Source of the DNA: an uncultured Bacteroidota bacterium
GTDB lineage: Bacteria; Bacteroidota; Bacteroidia; Flavobacteriales; Flavobacteriaceae
Direction: 5' to 3'
Assembly: GCA_902622595.1 (NCBI GenBank)
Contig: CACNQM010000003.1
Span: forward strand, 62,001 to 126,000
DNA length: 64,000 nt
Shown here in pieces: positions 24,559-34,248 of this stretch. The notes below the pieces were generated by a model, which was not told the origin of the DNA, did no database searches, and saw only the letters and a program-made list of their open reading frames with translations. A program made the position numbers and the translations under genes. Positions within the stretch are counted from its first letter, which is position 1. Each line of letters begins with the position of its first letter.

Positions 24559-27500
24559 ATGGGATCTAAATTACTAAATTTTCTTTTTTCAACTCAGTTG
24601 ATGCTCGTATTGCTTATATTATTTCCAATTGCAATGGGTTTAGGGACTTTTTTAGAAAGTTGGTACTCCACTGATGCAGCTAGAATTTGGGTTTATAATG
24701 CATGGTGGTTTGAAGCTCTAATGCTTTTATTGATGGTTAACTTTATGGGTAACATAAAGAAGTATAACTTGCTTAGCAGAGAAAAATTATCAGTTCTTAT
24801 TCTTCATTTATCATTTATTTTTATTTTACTTGGTGCGTTTGTTACAAGATATATTGGTGATGAAGGAGTCATGCCAATTAGAGAGAACAATATATCTAAC
24901 TCCTATTTGTCTGAAAAAACATATCTGACTGTTTTTATTGATGGTGAAAATGAGGGAGTCACAGAAAGAAAGACTCTAAAATCTCAACTTCTTTTATCTG
25001 AGCATGTTAATAATGATTTTACAATTAACGAAAACTTTTACAATAAAAACTTTTCAATTTCTTTTGATGATTTTAGAGAGAATGTTACTGAGGGACTAGT
25101 ACTTGATCCTTCAGGTGAAAGGTATATAAAATTAGTTGAGGCCGTTGACGGAAATAGACGTGAGCATTACATAAAAGAGGGTCAGATCTCTAGTATTCAA
25201 AACATTTTATTTTCTTTTAATTCCTATCAAAAAGGCGCTATAAACATAACTTCTGAAGCTGGAGAATATTTTATTGAGTCACCGTTTGATGCTCAATTTA
25301 CAATTATGTCAACCCAGCAAAATGGTAATTTACCTAAGGATGTTAAGCAGCCATTAGAGCTCAGATCCTTATATCAAATACCTGGCTTTCAATTTGTATT
25401 TCCAGAGCCTGCTTTAAGAGGTGTCTTCGAAATTGTTGATGCTGAAGTGACAGACAGGGAAATTGAAGATGCACTTTACCTTAACCTCAATTACAATGGT
25501 AAAACTGAAAAGGTTGCATTGTTAGGAGGTAGAGGATATGTTAACAGTCCAAAATCATTAACAATAGATGACCTTGATTTTCATTTATCATATGGATCAA
25601 ATGAGGTGCAACTTCCTTTTAGCATTCAGTTAAATGATTTTATAGCTGAAAAATATCCAGGAACAGAAAATAGTTACTCTTCCTTTATGAGCAAGGTAAC
25701 TGTTCAGGATAAAGAAACATTTGATTATGATATTTTTATGAATAACATTCTAAATTATAAAGGTTACAGATTCTTTCAAGCCTCATTTGATCCTGATGAA
25801 AAAGGTACAGTATTATCGGTGAACAATGATTTTTGGGGAACATTCATAACATATGCAGGTTACTTTTTACTCTATTTAAGCATGATGGGGATTTTCTTTT
25901 TAGGAAACTCTAGATTTAAATTTTTAGCAAAACAATTAAATAAAAAGACAGCTGTTTTAGTTTTCCTGTTATTCAGTTCAGGGTTATTTAGTCAAAATAT
26001 AAATTTGGTACCTAAAAGTGAATATATTGACTCAATAATTTCATCATCATCATATACCAAGGAGCATGCCAGTAAATTTGGAAAAATAGTCATTCAAGAT
26101 AGTGGAGGTAGAATGAAGCCAGCTAACACTTTTTCATCTGAGTTATTAAGAAAGGTTAGTAGGTCTAACTCATACAATGGATTAAATTCTGATCAAGTAT
26201 TACTCTCTATAATGGATAACCCAGGCGTATGGTTTAATGCACCACTTGTTTATATTAAATCACGTCAGAAAGGTGATACTATAAGAAAGATTATTGGACT
26301 AGATAAAAATGTAAAGAAAGCTCCATTAGTTTCATTTTTTGATTCTATTGGAAACTATAAATTGGCTGAAAACCTCGAAAGAGCTTATTTAGCTCCTGTT
26401 CCTACCCAAATTGAAAAAGATATAATTGAATTAGATAGAAGAGTTAACCTTCTATACTCTGCTTTAGAGGGGAAAATAATGAGGATATTTCCTATTCCAG
26501 AGGATTCTAACAATAAATGGGTTTCTTATCCTGAAGTGAATGATGTTGAATTTAGTGGTGCTGACTCGTTATATGTTAATAATGTTCTTCAATTATATTT
26601 TCAAACTTTGAGAGTATCAAGAGAAAGTAGTGATTACTCTCAATCCGAAGAGTTGCTCGAAAGTATTAAGGGTTATCAACTTAAATATGGTGGAAATGTT
26701 ATGCCAAGTGATTTAAAAATATCATCTGAAATAACTTACAACAAAGTAGATATATTCAACAGACTTTATAAATGGTATCTATTATTAGGTTTCTCTCTTT
26801 TATTGATCTTAATTCTTCAAATTTTTAATGATAAGAAATTCTACAATATTCTCATAAAATTTATTGAATACTCAATATATTTCTTATTTATTTTAAACAC
26901 ATTAGGACTTGCTGCTAGATGGTACATAGCAGGTCATGCTCCTTGGAGTGACGCATATGAATCTATAATTTTTGTCGCATGGGCAACAGTAATATTCGGT
27001 ATAATATTTGGTAGAAAATCATATTTCACTTTGGCTTCGGCAACTTTAGTATCCTCTATTATTTTATCTGTAGCCCATATGAATTGGCTAGATCCCTCAA
27101 TAGCAAATCTTCAACCTGTACTTGACAGTTATTGGCTTATGATCCATGTAGCTGTTATAGTTGGAAGCTACGGTCCATTTGCCATTGGCATGATCCTGGG
27201 TATAGTTGTACTATTACTGACAATTATTGCAAATAAAAAGAACAGAAAATCTTTTGTAAAAAAATTAGAAGAATTAACTATTGTCAATGAGTTATCATTG
27301 ACTATTGGACTCGTAATGTTAACTATCGGTAATTTTTTAGGTGGAATGTGGGCAAATGAAAGTTGGGGAAGATACTGGGGATGGGATCCAAAGGAAACAT
27401 GGGCCTTAATAAGTATTATTGTTTATACGGCAGTACTTCATTTAAGAATAGTGCCAAAACTTAACAATAAATGGCTTTTTAACTTATTAAGTATTATCTC

Positions 27501-27675
27501 TTTTGGTGCAATACTTATGACTTATTTTGGTGTCAACTTTTATTTAGTAGGTCTACATTCATATGCTTCTGGAGATAAAGTTATTACTCCTAACTTTGTA
27601 TATTATTCTGTAGGTTTTATAATTATTTTGGGCTTAATTTCTTATTTTGCAAATAAGAAAAACCAAGTTCTTTAA
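24559..27675 (+). CDS. cytochrome c biogenesis protein, ResB-ResC (CcsB-CcsA) fusion
   Basis: 1038 aa membrane protein of System II haem delivery. The N-terminal part (about 1-470) has ResB-like spans and a large periplasmic domain. After a middle periplasmic region, the C-terminal part (about 730-1038) is a CcsA/ResC channel with the haem-handling WWD-type motif in GRYWGWDPKETWALI. Histidines for haem ligation appear in the AGHAPWSDAYE and VGLHSY regions. It moves haem across the inner membrane and attaches it to apocytochromes c. Its stop overlaps the next start by one base (TAATG). Confidence 0.9.
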   Translation: MGSKLLNFLFSTQLMLVLLILFPIAMGLGTFLESWYSTDAARIWVYNAWWFEALMLLLMVNFMGNIKKYNLLSREKLSVLILHLSFIFILLGAFVTRYIGDEGVMPIRENNISNSYLSEKTYLTVFIDGENEGVTERKTLKSQLLLSEHVNNDFTINENFYNKNFSISFDDFRENVTEGLVLDPSGERYIKLVEAVDGNRREHYIKEGQISSIQNILFSFNSYQKGAINITSEAGEYFIESPFDAQFTIMSTQQNGNLPKDVKQPLELRSLYQIPGFQFVFPEPALRGVFEIVDAEVTDREIEDALYLNLNYNGKTEKVALLGGRGYVNSPKSLTIDDLDFHLSYGSNEVQLPFSIQLNDFIAEKYPGTENSYSSFMSKVTVQDKETFDYDIFMNNILNYKGYRFFQASFDPDEKGTVLSVNNDFWGTFITYAGYFLLYLSMMGIFFLGNSRFKFLAKQLNKKTAVLVFLLFSSGLFSQNINLVPKSEYIDSIISSSSYTKEHASKFGKIVIQDSGGRMKPANTFSSELLRKVSRSNSYNGLNSDQVLLSIMDNPGVWFNAPLVYIKSRQKGDTIRKIIGLDKNVKKAPLVSFFDSIGNYKLAENLERAYLAPVPTQIEKDIIELDRRVNLLYSALEGKIMRIFPIPEDSNNKWVSYPEVNDVEFSGADSLYVNNVLQLYFQTLRVSRESSDYSQSEELLESIKGYQLKYGGNVMPSDLKISSEITYNKVDIFNRLYKWYLLLGFSLLLILILQIFNDKKFYNILIKFIEYSIYFLFILNTLGLAARWYIAGHAPWSDAYESIIFVAWATVIFGIIFGRKSYFTLASATLVSSIILSVAHMNWLDPSIANLQPVLDSYWLMIHVAVIVGSYGPFAIGMILGIVVLLLTIIANKKNRKSFVKKLEELTIVNELSLTIGLVMLTIGNFLGGMWANESWGRYWGWDPKETWALISIIVYTAVLHLRIVPKLNNKWLFNLLSIISFGAILMTYFGVNFYLVGLHSYASGDKVITPNFVYYSVGFIIILGLISYFANKKNQVL

Positions 27676-28586
27676 TGATCAAAATTAAAATTGAAAATGA
27701 GTATTCTAGTTTAAAAACTGTAATACTTGGAATAGCAAATGATATAGGTGAACCTCCTAATATATTTGATGCATATGATCCACGATCGCTATATCATGCC
27801 AAGAATAATTCTTTCCCGGATGAAAATGATTTAATAAAAAATGTAGAAAAATTCTATAATAAATTATTAAAACATAATGTTGAAATTCTTAGGCCAGAAA
27901 ATATACCTAATTGTAACCAAATCTTCACTAGAGATCTAGGGTTTGTAATTTCAAACATCTTCTTTATTTCTAATATTGTACCTGCCCGGCAAGATGAAAT
28001 CCAAGGAATAGAAAATATAATTAAAAATCTTGATGTTGGTGTAATTAAACTACCTGAGTTTATGCACATAGAGGGGGGAGATGTAGTCTTGCATAACGGC
28101 AAATTATTCATAGGCACTTACTTAGACGCAAACTATTCATCTTTAATTACTGCTAGAACAAATATTGAGTCTATTGAATATTTAAAAAAGATGCTACCAA
28201 ACATAGAAATTATCCCAATTGAAATAAAAAAATCGAATACAAACATATTTGAAAATACACTTCATTTGGATTGCTGTTTTCAAACTGTTGGTCCAGATAA
28301 AGCTATAATATGTCCTGATGGTTTTAAAAATAAAGAAGATTATGAGTTTTTAATTAATTTTTTTGGAAGAAAAAATGTTTTCCTTGCAGATTCGAGAGAA
28401 TCTTTTTTGCTTACATCAAATGTATTTGTAATTTCTCCTGAAGTTGTGGTATCAAATAAAGGTTTTAAAAGGTTAAACAAATGGTTGGAGGAAAAAGGTA
28501 TTTTAGTTGAAAAAGTTAATTACTCTGACGTCTCAAAAATGTCCGGTTTATTAAGGTGTTCAACACTTCCCCTATGTAGAGAATAA
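27675..28586 (+). CDS. amidinotransferase/DDAH-like hydrolase family protein
   Basis: 303 aa pentein-fold (guanidine-modifying) enzyme. Visible are NQIFTRDLGFVI, MHIEGGDVV with the acidic pair, the catalytic His in NTLHLDCCF, and the nucleophile Cys in GLLRCSTLPL (C295). These place it with dimethylarginine dimethylaminohydrolase, arginine deiminase and amidinotransferases. Substrate (arginine, methylarginine or another guanidino compound) cannot be fixed. It is followed, one base overlapped, by CtlX of the same fold, so the pair probably acts on guanidino/ureido amino acids. Confidence 0.8.
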   Translation: MIKIKIENEYSSLKTVILGIANDIGEPPNIFDAYDPRSLYHAKNNSFPDENDLIKNVEKFYNKLLKHNVEILRPENIPNCNQIFTRDLGFVISNIFFISNIVPARQDEIQGIENIIKNLDVGVIKLPEFMHIEGGDVVLHNGKLFIGTYLDANYSSLITARTNIESIEYLKKMLPNIEIIPIEIKKSNTNIFENTLHLDCCFQTVGPDKAIICPDGFKNKEDYEFLINFFGRKNVFLADSRESFLLTSNVFVISPEVVVSNKGFKRLNKWLEEKGILVEKVNYSDVSKMSGLLRCSTLPLCRE

Positions 28587-29491
28587 TGAGACATTTCACT
28601 TCAAAAATATTAATGATTTCTCCTAATAAATTTAGAAATAATGAATATACTCATTCTGATAATGTTTTTCAATCAAAAAAAACTAATGAAAATGATGTTC
28701 AGTCTGAAGCTTTAAAAGAATTTAATAGATTGAGAGATATTATATCAAAATCAGGAATAGAGGTATTCAGTTTTGATGATGATAGTGAATTTGACACTCC
28801 TGATGCTGTATTTCCAAATAATTGGATCTCCTTTCACCATCAACATAAAGCCATATTATACCCTATGTTTTCGCCAAATAGGAGGTTTGAAAGAGAGTCT
28901 AAAATATTAGATAAGCTTTCAAGGTCTGGTATTGAAATTGAACTAATTAAGAATTACTCTATACATGAGGATAAAAATAGATTTTTAGAAGGAACTGGAA
29001 GTATTGTTTTAGACAGAAAATCGAAAAAAGCTTATTGCTCTATATCTGGAAGGTCTGATTTAAGTCTGTTTAAAAAATTCTGTAATGATATGAGTTATTT
29101 ACCCATTATTTTTAGCTCTACACATCTCTCAAAACCAATTTATCATACAAATGTTATGATGTCAATATGTAATAAATTTGCAATCATATGTCTTGATTCA
29201 ATAACTGATAAAAATGAAAGAAACAATGTCACTGAAAATTTGAAAAACTCAGGATTAGAGATTATTGATATCAGTGTTAATCAAATGACTTCTTTTTTAG
29301 GTAATTGCATTCAACTAATTAATTCAGATCAATCTCCAATTCTAATAATGAGTTCAAGAGCTTTTAATTCAATTAGCAAATCTCAACTTAAAAGGATTGA
29401 ATCACAAACAGAAATCATTCATTCGGAAATTAAAACTATTGAGAACAATGGTGGAGGAAGTGCTAGATGTATGATAGCTGAAGTCTTTTAG
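28586..29491 (+). CDS. ctlX: citrulline utilisation hydrolase CtlX-type
   Basis: 301 aa, same pentein fold as its neighbour but a different subfamily. TPDAVFPNNWISFH, FLEGTGSIVLDR, YHTNVMMSI and the C-terminal GGGSARCMIAEVF (nucleophile C295) match CtlX, which hydrolyses citrulline to ornithine. The ornithine would feed RocD (1-2.3 kb) on the way to glutamate. Coupled to the previous gene by TAATG. Confidence 0.85.
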   Translation: MRHFTSKILMISPNKFRNNEYTHSDNVFQSKKTNENDVQSEALKEFNRLRDIISKSGIEVFSFDDDSEFDTPDAVFPNNWISFHHQHKAILYPMFSPNRRFERESKILDKLSRSGIEIELIKNYSIHEDKNRFLEGTGSIVLDRKSKKAYCSISGRSDLSLFKKFCNDMSYLPIIFSSTHLSKPIYHTNVMMSICNKFAIICLDSITDKNERNNVTENLKNSGLEIIDISVNQMTSFLGNCIQLINSDQSPILIMSSRAFNSISKSQLKRIESQTEIIHSEIKTIENNGGGSARCMIAEVF

Positions 29492-29583
29492 AAAACCTTA
29501 TACACTATTTGATTTTACTATAACAAAATTGAAATGATAAATGAGTTTCTTACTTTTTTAATATATATTTAAACAAAAAAAAA

Positions 29584-32500
29584 ATGAAAAAACTAATCAC
29601 TAAAATCTTTATATTATTTTCAGTTGTTTTTAATTCCAATACCTCTTCAGCTCAAGACTATGGAAATTTGCAGAATGCACTATCAGGATATTCATACAGA
29701 TCAGTTGGTCCTGCTTTCATGTCAGGAAGAATAGCTGATATAGCAATTGATAGTAATAATGAAAACGTTTGGTATGTAGCAGTTGGTTCTGGTGGAGTAT
29801 GGAAGACAAAAAATGCTGGAACAACTTGGATACCACTTACAGATAATATGCCTTTTTATTCAACTGGATCAATTACGATTGACCCTAATGACTCATCAAG
29901 AATATGGGTTGGTACTGGAGAAAATGTTGCTGGAAGACATGTTGGTATTGGGCATGGGATATACCTTTCTAAAGATTCAGGATCAACATGGGATGACATG
30001 GGTCTAAATAAGTCTGAACATATCTCAAAAATTATTGTTCACCCTGATAACTCCAACATTATATGGGTTGCTTCTCAGGGACCTCTTTGGAATTCTGGAG
30101 GTGACAGAGGTTTATTTATGTCAACTGATGGTGGTAATACATGGTCAAATAAACTTTACGTCAATGAATGGACAGGTGTTACCGATATAATTATAGATCC
30201 AACTAATCCAGATATTCTTTATGCTGCAACTTGGCAGAGACACAGAAATGTTGCATCTCTTATCGATGGTGGTCCAGGAACATCTATATACAAGAGTATT
30301 GATGGTGGCAACACATGGAATGAGATTGACTCAGGTCTTCCAAGCTCAAATATGGGAAAAATAGGACTAGCGATCTCACCGATGAAACCAGAAGTTATCT
30401 ATGCAGCAATTGAGTTAGATAGAAGATCTGGTGCAGTATTTAGATCAGATAATAGTGGAGGTGTGTGGAAAAAAATGTCAAATACAGTAGCGGGAGCAAC
30501 TGGTCCGCACTACTATCAAGAGCTATATGCATCACCACACGTTTTTGACAGAATTTACTTGATGAATGTAAGGGTTTTAGTTTCTGATGATGGTGGTGAT
30601 AATTTTTATCAAATGAAAGAAATTAATAAGCACTCAGACAATCATTCACTTGCATTCAAAAAAGATGATCCAGAATATCTCCTAATTGGAACTGATGGGG
30701 GTATCTATGAATCTTTTGATGATACTGAGTCTTGGAAATTTGTTTCAAACTTACCTATAACACAATTTTATAAACTAGCTGTTGACGATTCAGAACCCTT
30801 TTATAATATATATGGGGGAACGCAGGATAACAATACCCAAGGTGGCCCTTCTAGAACATTTAAATCTGAAGGAATAACCAATTCCGATTGGTATGTTGTA
30901 TTAGGGGGTGATGGACATCAACCTGCTACTGAGCCAGGAAATCCAAATATTATTTATGCTCAATCTCAACAAGGCTATATTAATAGGATTGATATGACAA
31001 CTGGAGAAATTGTTGATATAAGACCACAAGAGGGCATAGATGATGATTATGAAAGGTTTAACTGGGATTCTCCAATTTTAGTGAGTCAGCATGATCCCAA
31101 GAGAATTTATTTTGGCTCTCAACGTGTTTGGAGGTCAGAGGATAGAGGTGATAGCTGGAATCCTATATCAACTGATTTAACAAAAAATGAGGAAAGATTT
31201 GAATTACCTATCATGGGACGAGTTCAAAGCTGGGAAAACGCATGGGATGTGCTTGCAATGTCAACATATAATACTATTACTTCTCTCGCTGAATCTCCAA
31301 TAAATGAAAACATATTGTATGCTGGTACAGATGATGGTATAATTCAATACACTGAAAACGGAGGAGAAACATGGACTAAAATGCCTGTTAATAAACTTCC
31401 AAATACTCCAGCTACAGCTTTTGTAAATGATATACGTGCAGATTTACATAATGAAAAAACAGCATATGTTGTTCTAGACAACCACAAGTTTGGTGATTAT
31501 AAGCCTTATCTATTTAAAACAATAGATGGAGGTAAAAAATGGGTAAACATCACTGATGGTTTACCTGATGGTACATTACTGTGGAGAATTGTTCAAGATC
31601 ATGTTGATCCAAATCTTTTGTTCCTCGGAACAGAATATGGAGTCTATATAAGTTTGAATGGAGGAGACAAATGGTACAATTTTTCAAACAACTTACCTAC
31701 AATTTCGGTACGTGACTTAACAATTCAAAGAAGAGAAAATGATTTAGTTTTAGCTACTTTTGGTAGAAGTTTTTACATACTTGATGATATTAGCTCACTT
31801 CGAGATTTATCTCCAGTAAATCTTGAAAAAGAAGCTTATTTATTTTCTCCAAGAAGAGGACTACAATATACTCCTGTTAGAAGTGGAACTTCTAGTGCTG
31901 GAACAAATAAATATGTTGCTAGCAATCCTAGGTATGGAATTAATTTTAAATATCACTTAAGTAATACATATAAGACTATGTATGAAAATAGAAAAGATTC
32001 TGAACTTGATGGTATCATATCTGGATCAATTCAAGAAGAGCTCATAAGATCTGGATACGACACTCCTAAAAGTGTAATAAATGAAAGCACGGAAAGATTA
32101 CTTCAAGAAACTCAGCTTGATTTATCAACAATAGAAAGTGTTAAAAGAAAATTAATTGAAAATCAAGGAAATTATGATGATATTGATTTCCCTGGATGGG
32201 ATTATCTTGAAATGGAAATGAATGAAATTTCCCCTAAAATTTTTGTTGAAATAAGAGATAATCAAAATCAATTGATTGAAAAAATTTATGGATCAAGAAG
32301 AAAAGGATTAAATAATATAAATTGGGATCTTAAAAGATCTATACCTACAGTTTCATATACAGATTCAAAAAGGTATGGAGAGATTAGATTGAATGTAAAG
32401 CCAGGAACCTATTCTGCTGCAATATTCAAAAATATTGATGGTGAAATATCTAAACTTACAGATGATGTGTCATTCCAGGTTGAAAGAGTCAGAGAAAACA

Positions 32501-32985
32501 TTTTAAAAAATCCAATGTCTAATCTTCATGAAACACATTTTGATAATGCTGCTAATTTTATTCAAACTGTTGTAGAAATGGAGAAGGAATATTCAAAATC
32601 TTCAGATATCTTAGAACTGATGGAGAAAAATGTTAAATTCTTGAGTTCTGAAAATAATGACTTAATTAAGTCTATTTATGATTTATCGGACGAAAAAACA
32701 CAAATTAGTATAAAAATTAATGGATATGAATCTAAAGGAGCAAGAAATGAAGGTGTAGGAGAAAAGGATTTCCAGACTATAATGGACAGAGTTTATAATT
32801 CAATTGAAGGAACTGGCTATAGTTCTAATACTTATGGACCTACCAAGCAACACATGAAAAGTTTAGATATTGCTAAGGAGATGTATCAAAGACTTGAGCC
32901 AAGAGTCAATAAGTTTAACAGTGATGTTGAGAAATTAGCTAATAAAATTGAAAGTTTAGGAACACCAACTATTATTGAAGATTAA
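29584..32985 (+). CDS. exported Vps10/BNR-repeat beta-propeller protein
   Basis: 1133 aa. Sec signal peptide (1-23, cleavage near SSA|QD). Residues about 30-760 are a large beta-propeller with at least eight Asp-box loops of the form S-x-D-x-G-x-x-W (for example SKDSGSTWDDM, STDGGNTWS, SIDGGNTWNE, TENGGETWTK, TIDGGKKWVN), as in sortilin/Vps10 and BNR glycosidase-like proteins. A beta domain and long helices fill the rest. Often named glycosyl hydrolase, but I see no catalytic signature; peptide or protein binding is as likely. No type IX secretion C-terminal domain is apparent. Its stop overlaps the convergent MscS gene by 4 nt. Confidence 0.85.
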   Translation: MKKLITKIFILFSVVFNSNTSSAQDYGNLQNALSGYSYRSVGPAFMSGRIADIAIDSNNENVWYVAVGSGGVWKTKNAGTTWIPLTDNMPFYSTGSITIDPNDSSRIWVGTGENVAGRHVGIGHGIYLSKDSGSTWDDMGLNKSEHISKIIVHPDNSNIIWVASQGPLWNSGGDRGLFMSTDGGNTWSNKLYVNEWTGVTDIIIDPTNPDILYAATWQRHRNVASLIDGGPGTSIYKSIDGGNTWNEIDSGLPSSNMGKIGLAISPMKPEVIYAAIELDRRSGAVFRSDNSGGVWKKMSNTVAGATGPHYYQELYASPHVFDRIYLMNVRVLVSDDGGDNFYQMKEINKHSDNHSLAFKKDDPEYLLIGTDGGIYESFDDTESWKFVSNLPITQFYKLAVDDSEPFYNIYGGTQDNNTQGGPSRTFKSEGITNSDWYVVLGGDGHQPATEPGNPNIIYAQSQQGYINRIDMTTGEIVDIRPQEGIDDDYERFNWDSPILVSQHDPKRIYFGSQRVWRSEDRGDSWNPISTDLTKNEERFELPIMGRVQSWENAWDVLAMSTYNTITSLAESPINENILYAGTDDGIIQYTENGGETWTKMPVNKLPNTPATAFVNDIRADLHNEKTAYVVLDNHKFGDYKPYLFKTIDGGKKWVNITDGLPDGTLLWRIVQDHVDPNLLFLGTEYGVYISLNGGDKWYNFSNNLPTISVRDLTIQRRENDLVLATFGRSFYILDDISSLRDLSPVNLEKEAYLFSPRRGLQYTPVRSGTSSAGTNKYVASNPRYGINFKYHLSNTYKTMYENRKDSELDGIISGSIQEELIRSGYDTPKSVINESTERLLQETQLDLSTIESVKRKLIENQGNYDDIDFPGWDYLEMEMNEISPKIFVEIRDNQNQLIEKIYGSRRKGLNNINWDLKRSIPTVSYTDSKRYGEIRLNVKPGTYSAAIFKNIDGEISKLTDDVSFQVERVRENILKNPMSNLHETHFDNAANFIQTVVEMEKEYSKSSDILELMEKNVKFLSSENNDLIKSIYDLSDEKTQISIKINGYESKGARNEGVGEKDFQTIMDRVYNSIEGTGYSSNTYGPTKQHMKSLDIAKEMYQRLEPRVNKFNSDVEKLANKIESLGTPTIIED

Positions 32986-34190
32986 TTGTGAAATTGAGTT
33001 AGTTCAAAACACTCAAGTTTAAAGTATTTAACAGAGGATAAGAGGTGGTCAAAGATATCAGAGGTTAAGGCCTCATATTTTGTCCACTCTTTGTCTTTTG
33101 AAAATGCATAGATCTGAATTGGAATTCCTTGGGAAGTTGGCTCTAGTTGCCTACACATCATAGTCAGATCATCATTTGTCATTGGGTGAGCTTTTAAATA
33201 CTGCTCAATATAAGTTCTAAACACTCCTAAGTTAGTTAAATTTCTTCCATTTAAAAGCATTGATTTATCCGCATTTTCTTTAATATTATGTGATTCAATC
33301 TCACTGCTTCTTTTAGTTAAATAATCTTGAATTAGTTTTACTTTTTTAAGTTCATTTATTTCATCACTTTTCAAAAATCTAACAGAACTAGGTTTAATTA
33401 AAAGTGATCTTTTGATTCTTCTCCCTTTCGATTCTTCCATTCCTCTCCAATTTATAAATGAATCTGACACAAGCTTGTATGTAGGAATTGTTGTAATAGT
33501 ATTGTCAAAGTTTTGAACTTTAACAGTGGAAAGATTTACTTCTATGACAGTTCCATCTGCATCAGAACCTTTCATAGTAATCCAATCACCTATCCTTACA
33601 GTATCATTTACTGTAATTTGAATACTTGACACAAACCCTAAAATAGTATCCCTAAATACTAATATAATTATAGCTGAAAGAGCTCCTAATGAAGCAAGAA
33701 ATGTTCCAATTTCTCTTCCAGTAAGAACAGATAAAATTAAAATGATACCAACAAACCATATGAATATCATTATTACCTGGATATAACTATCTATAGGTAT
33801 ATGTTTTAAAGATGAACTTTGTTTAAAATAATCTTTAACTGTTCCAAGAATAGACTTTACAGTTACAATAAATAATACAATAGTCAATGCCTCAATAATA
33901 ATTACCAGATTATCTGTATATGTAGGAATAACTAGGTATAGAAAAAATAGTGATGGTATAAATGACAAAAGTCTTGGAACCCTGTTCTTTATTAAAAGAT
34001 CATCAAATGTTGATAATGTTGATCTAGCTATTCTTTTAAAAAAAGATAGAATTATTCGTCTTGTTATAAAATTTATAATAATAACAATTATTGATATTAA
34101 TAATATTATAACACCCGATGATATAAGATTTGATAGGTATGGACTTATACCGTAATTAGATAAAAACTCAATTATTTCCTCCTTGTACAT
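32982..34190 (-). CDS. MscS-family mechanosensitive channel, YbdG-like
   Basis: 402 aa. Five or so transmembrane segments in residues 20-190, then the MscS beta domain with VRIGDWITMKGSDADGTVIE and FDNTITTIPTYKLVSDSFINW, followed by a C-terminal cytosolic domain. The long insertion and INWRGMEESKGRRIKR place it near YbdG/MscM. It gates under membrane tension and releases osmolytes. A terminator separates it from the upstream six-gene array. Confidence 0.88.
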   Translation of the reverse strand: MYKEEIIEFLSNYGISPYLSNLISSGVIILLISIIVIIINFITRRIILSFFKRIARSTLSTFDDLLIKNRVPRLLSFIPSLFFLYLVIPTYTDNLVIIIEALTIVLFIVTVKSILGTVKDYFKQSSSLKHIPIDSYIQVIMIFIWFVGIILILSVLTGREIGTFLASLGALSAIIILVFRDTILGFVSSIQITVNDTVRIGDWITMKGSDADGTVIEVNLSTVKVQNFDNTITTIPTYKLVSDSFINWRGMEESKGRRIKRSLLIKPSSVRFLKSDEINELKKVKLIQDYLTKRSSEIESHNIKENADKSMLLNGRNLTNLGVFRTYIEQYLKAHPMTNDDLTMMCRQLEPTSQGIPIQIYAFSKDKEWTKYEALTSDIFDHLLSSVKYFKLECFELTQFHN

Positions 34191-34201
34191 GGTACAAAAA
34201 T

Positions 34202-34229
34202 AAAAAACCCACCATTAAGGTGGGTCTTT
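34202..34229 (-). terminator. terminator of the six-gene array
   Basis: On the minus strand ACCCACC, loop TTAAT, GGTGGGT then six T. It lies about 20 nt after the last array stop codon and just before the MscS start. The plus strand also has a short T run (CTTTT), so it may work in both directions. Confidence 0.82.
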
Positions 34230-34248
34230 TAATCGTAAAATTTAATAA

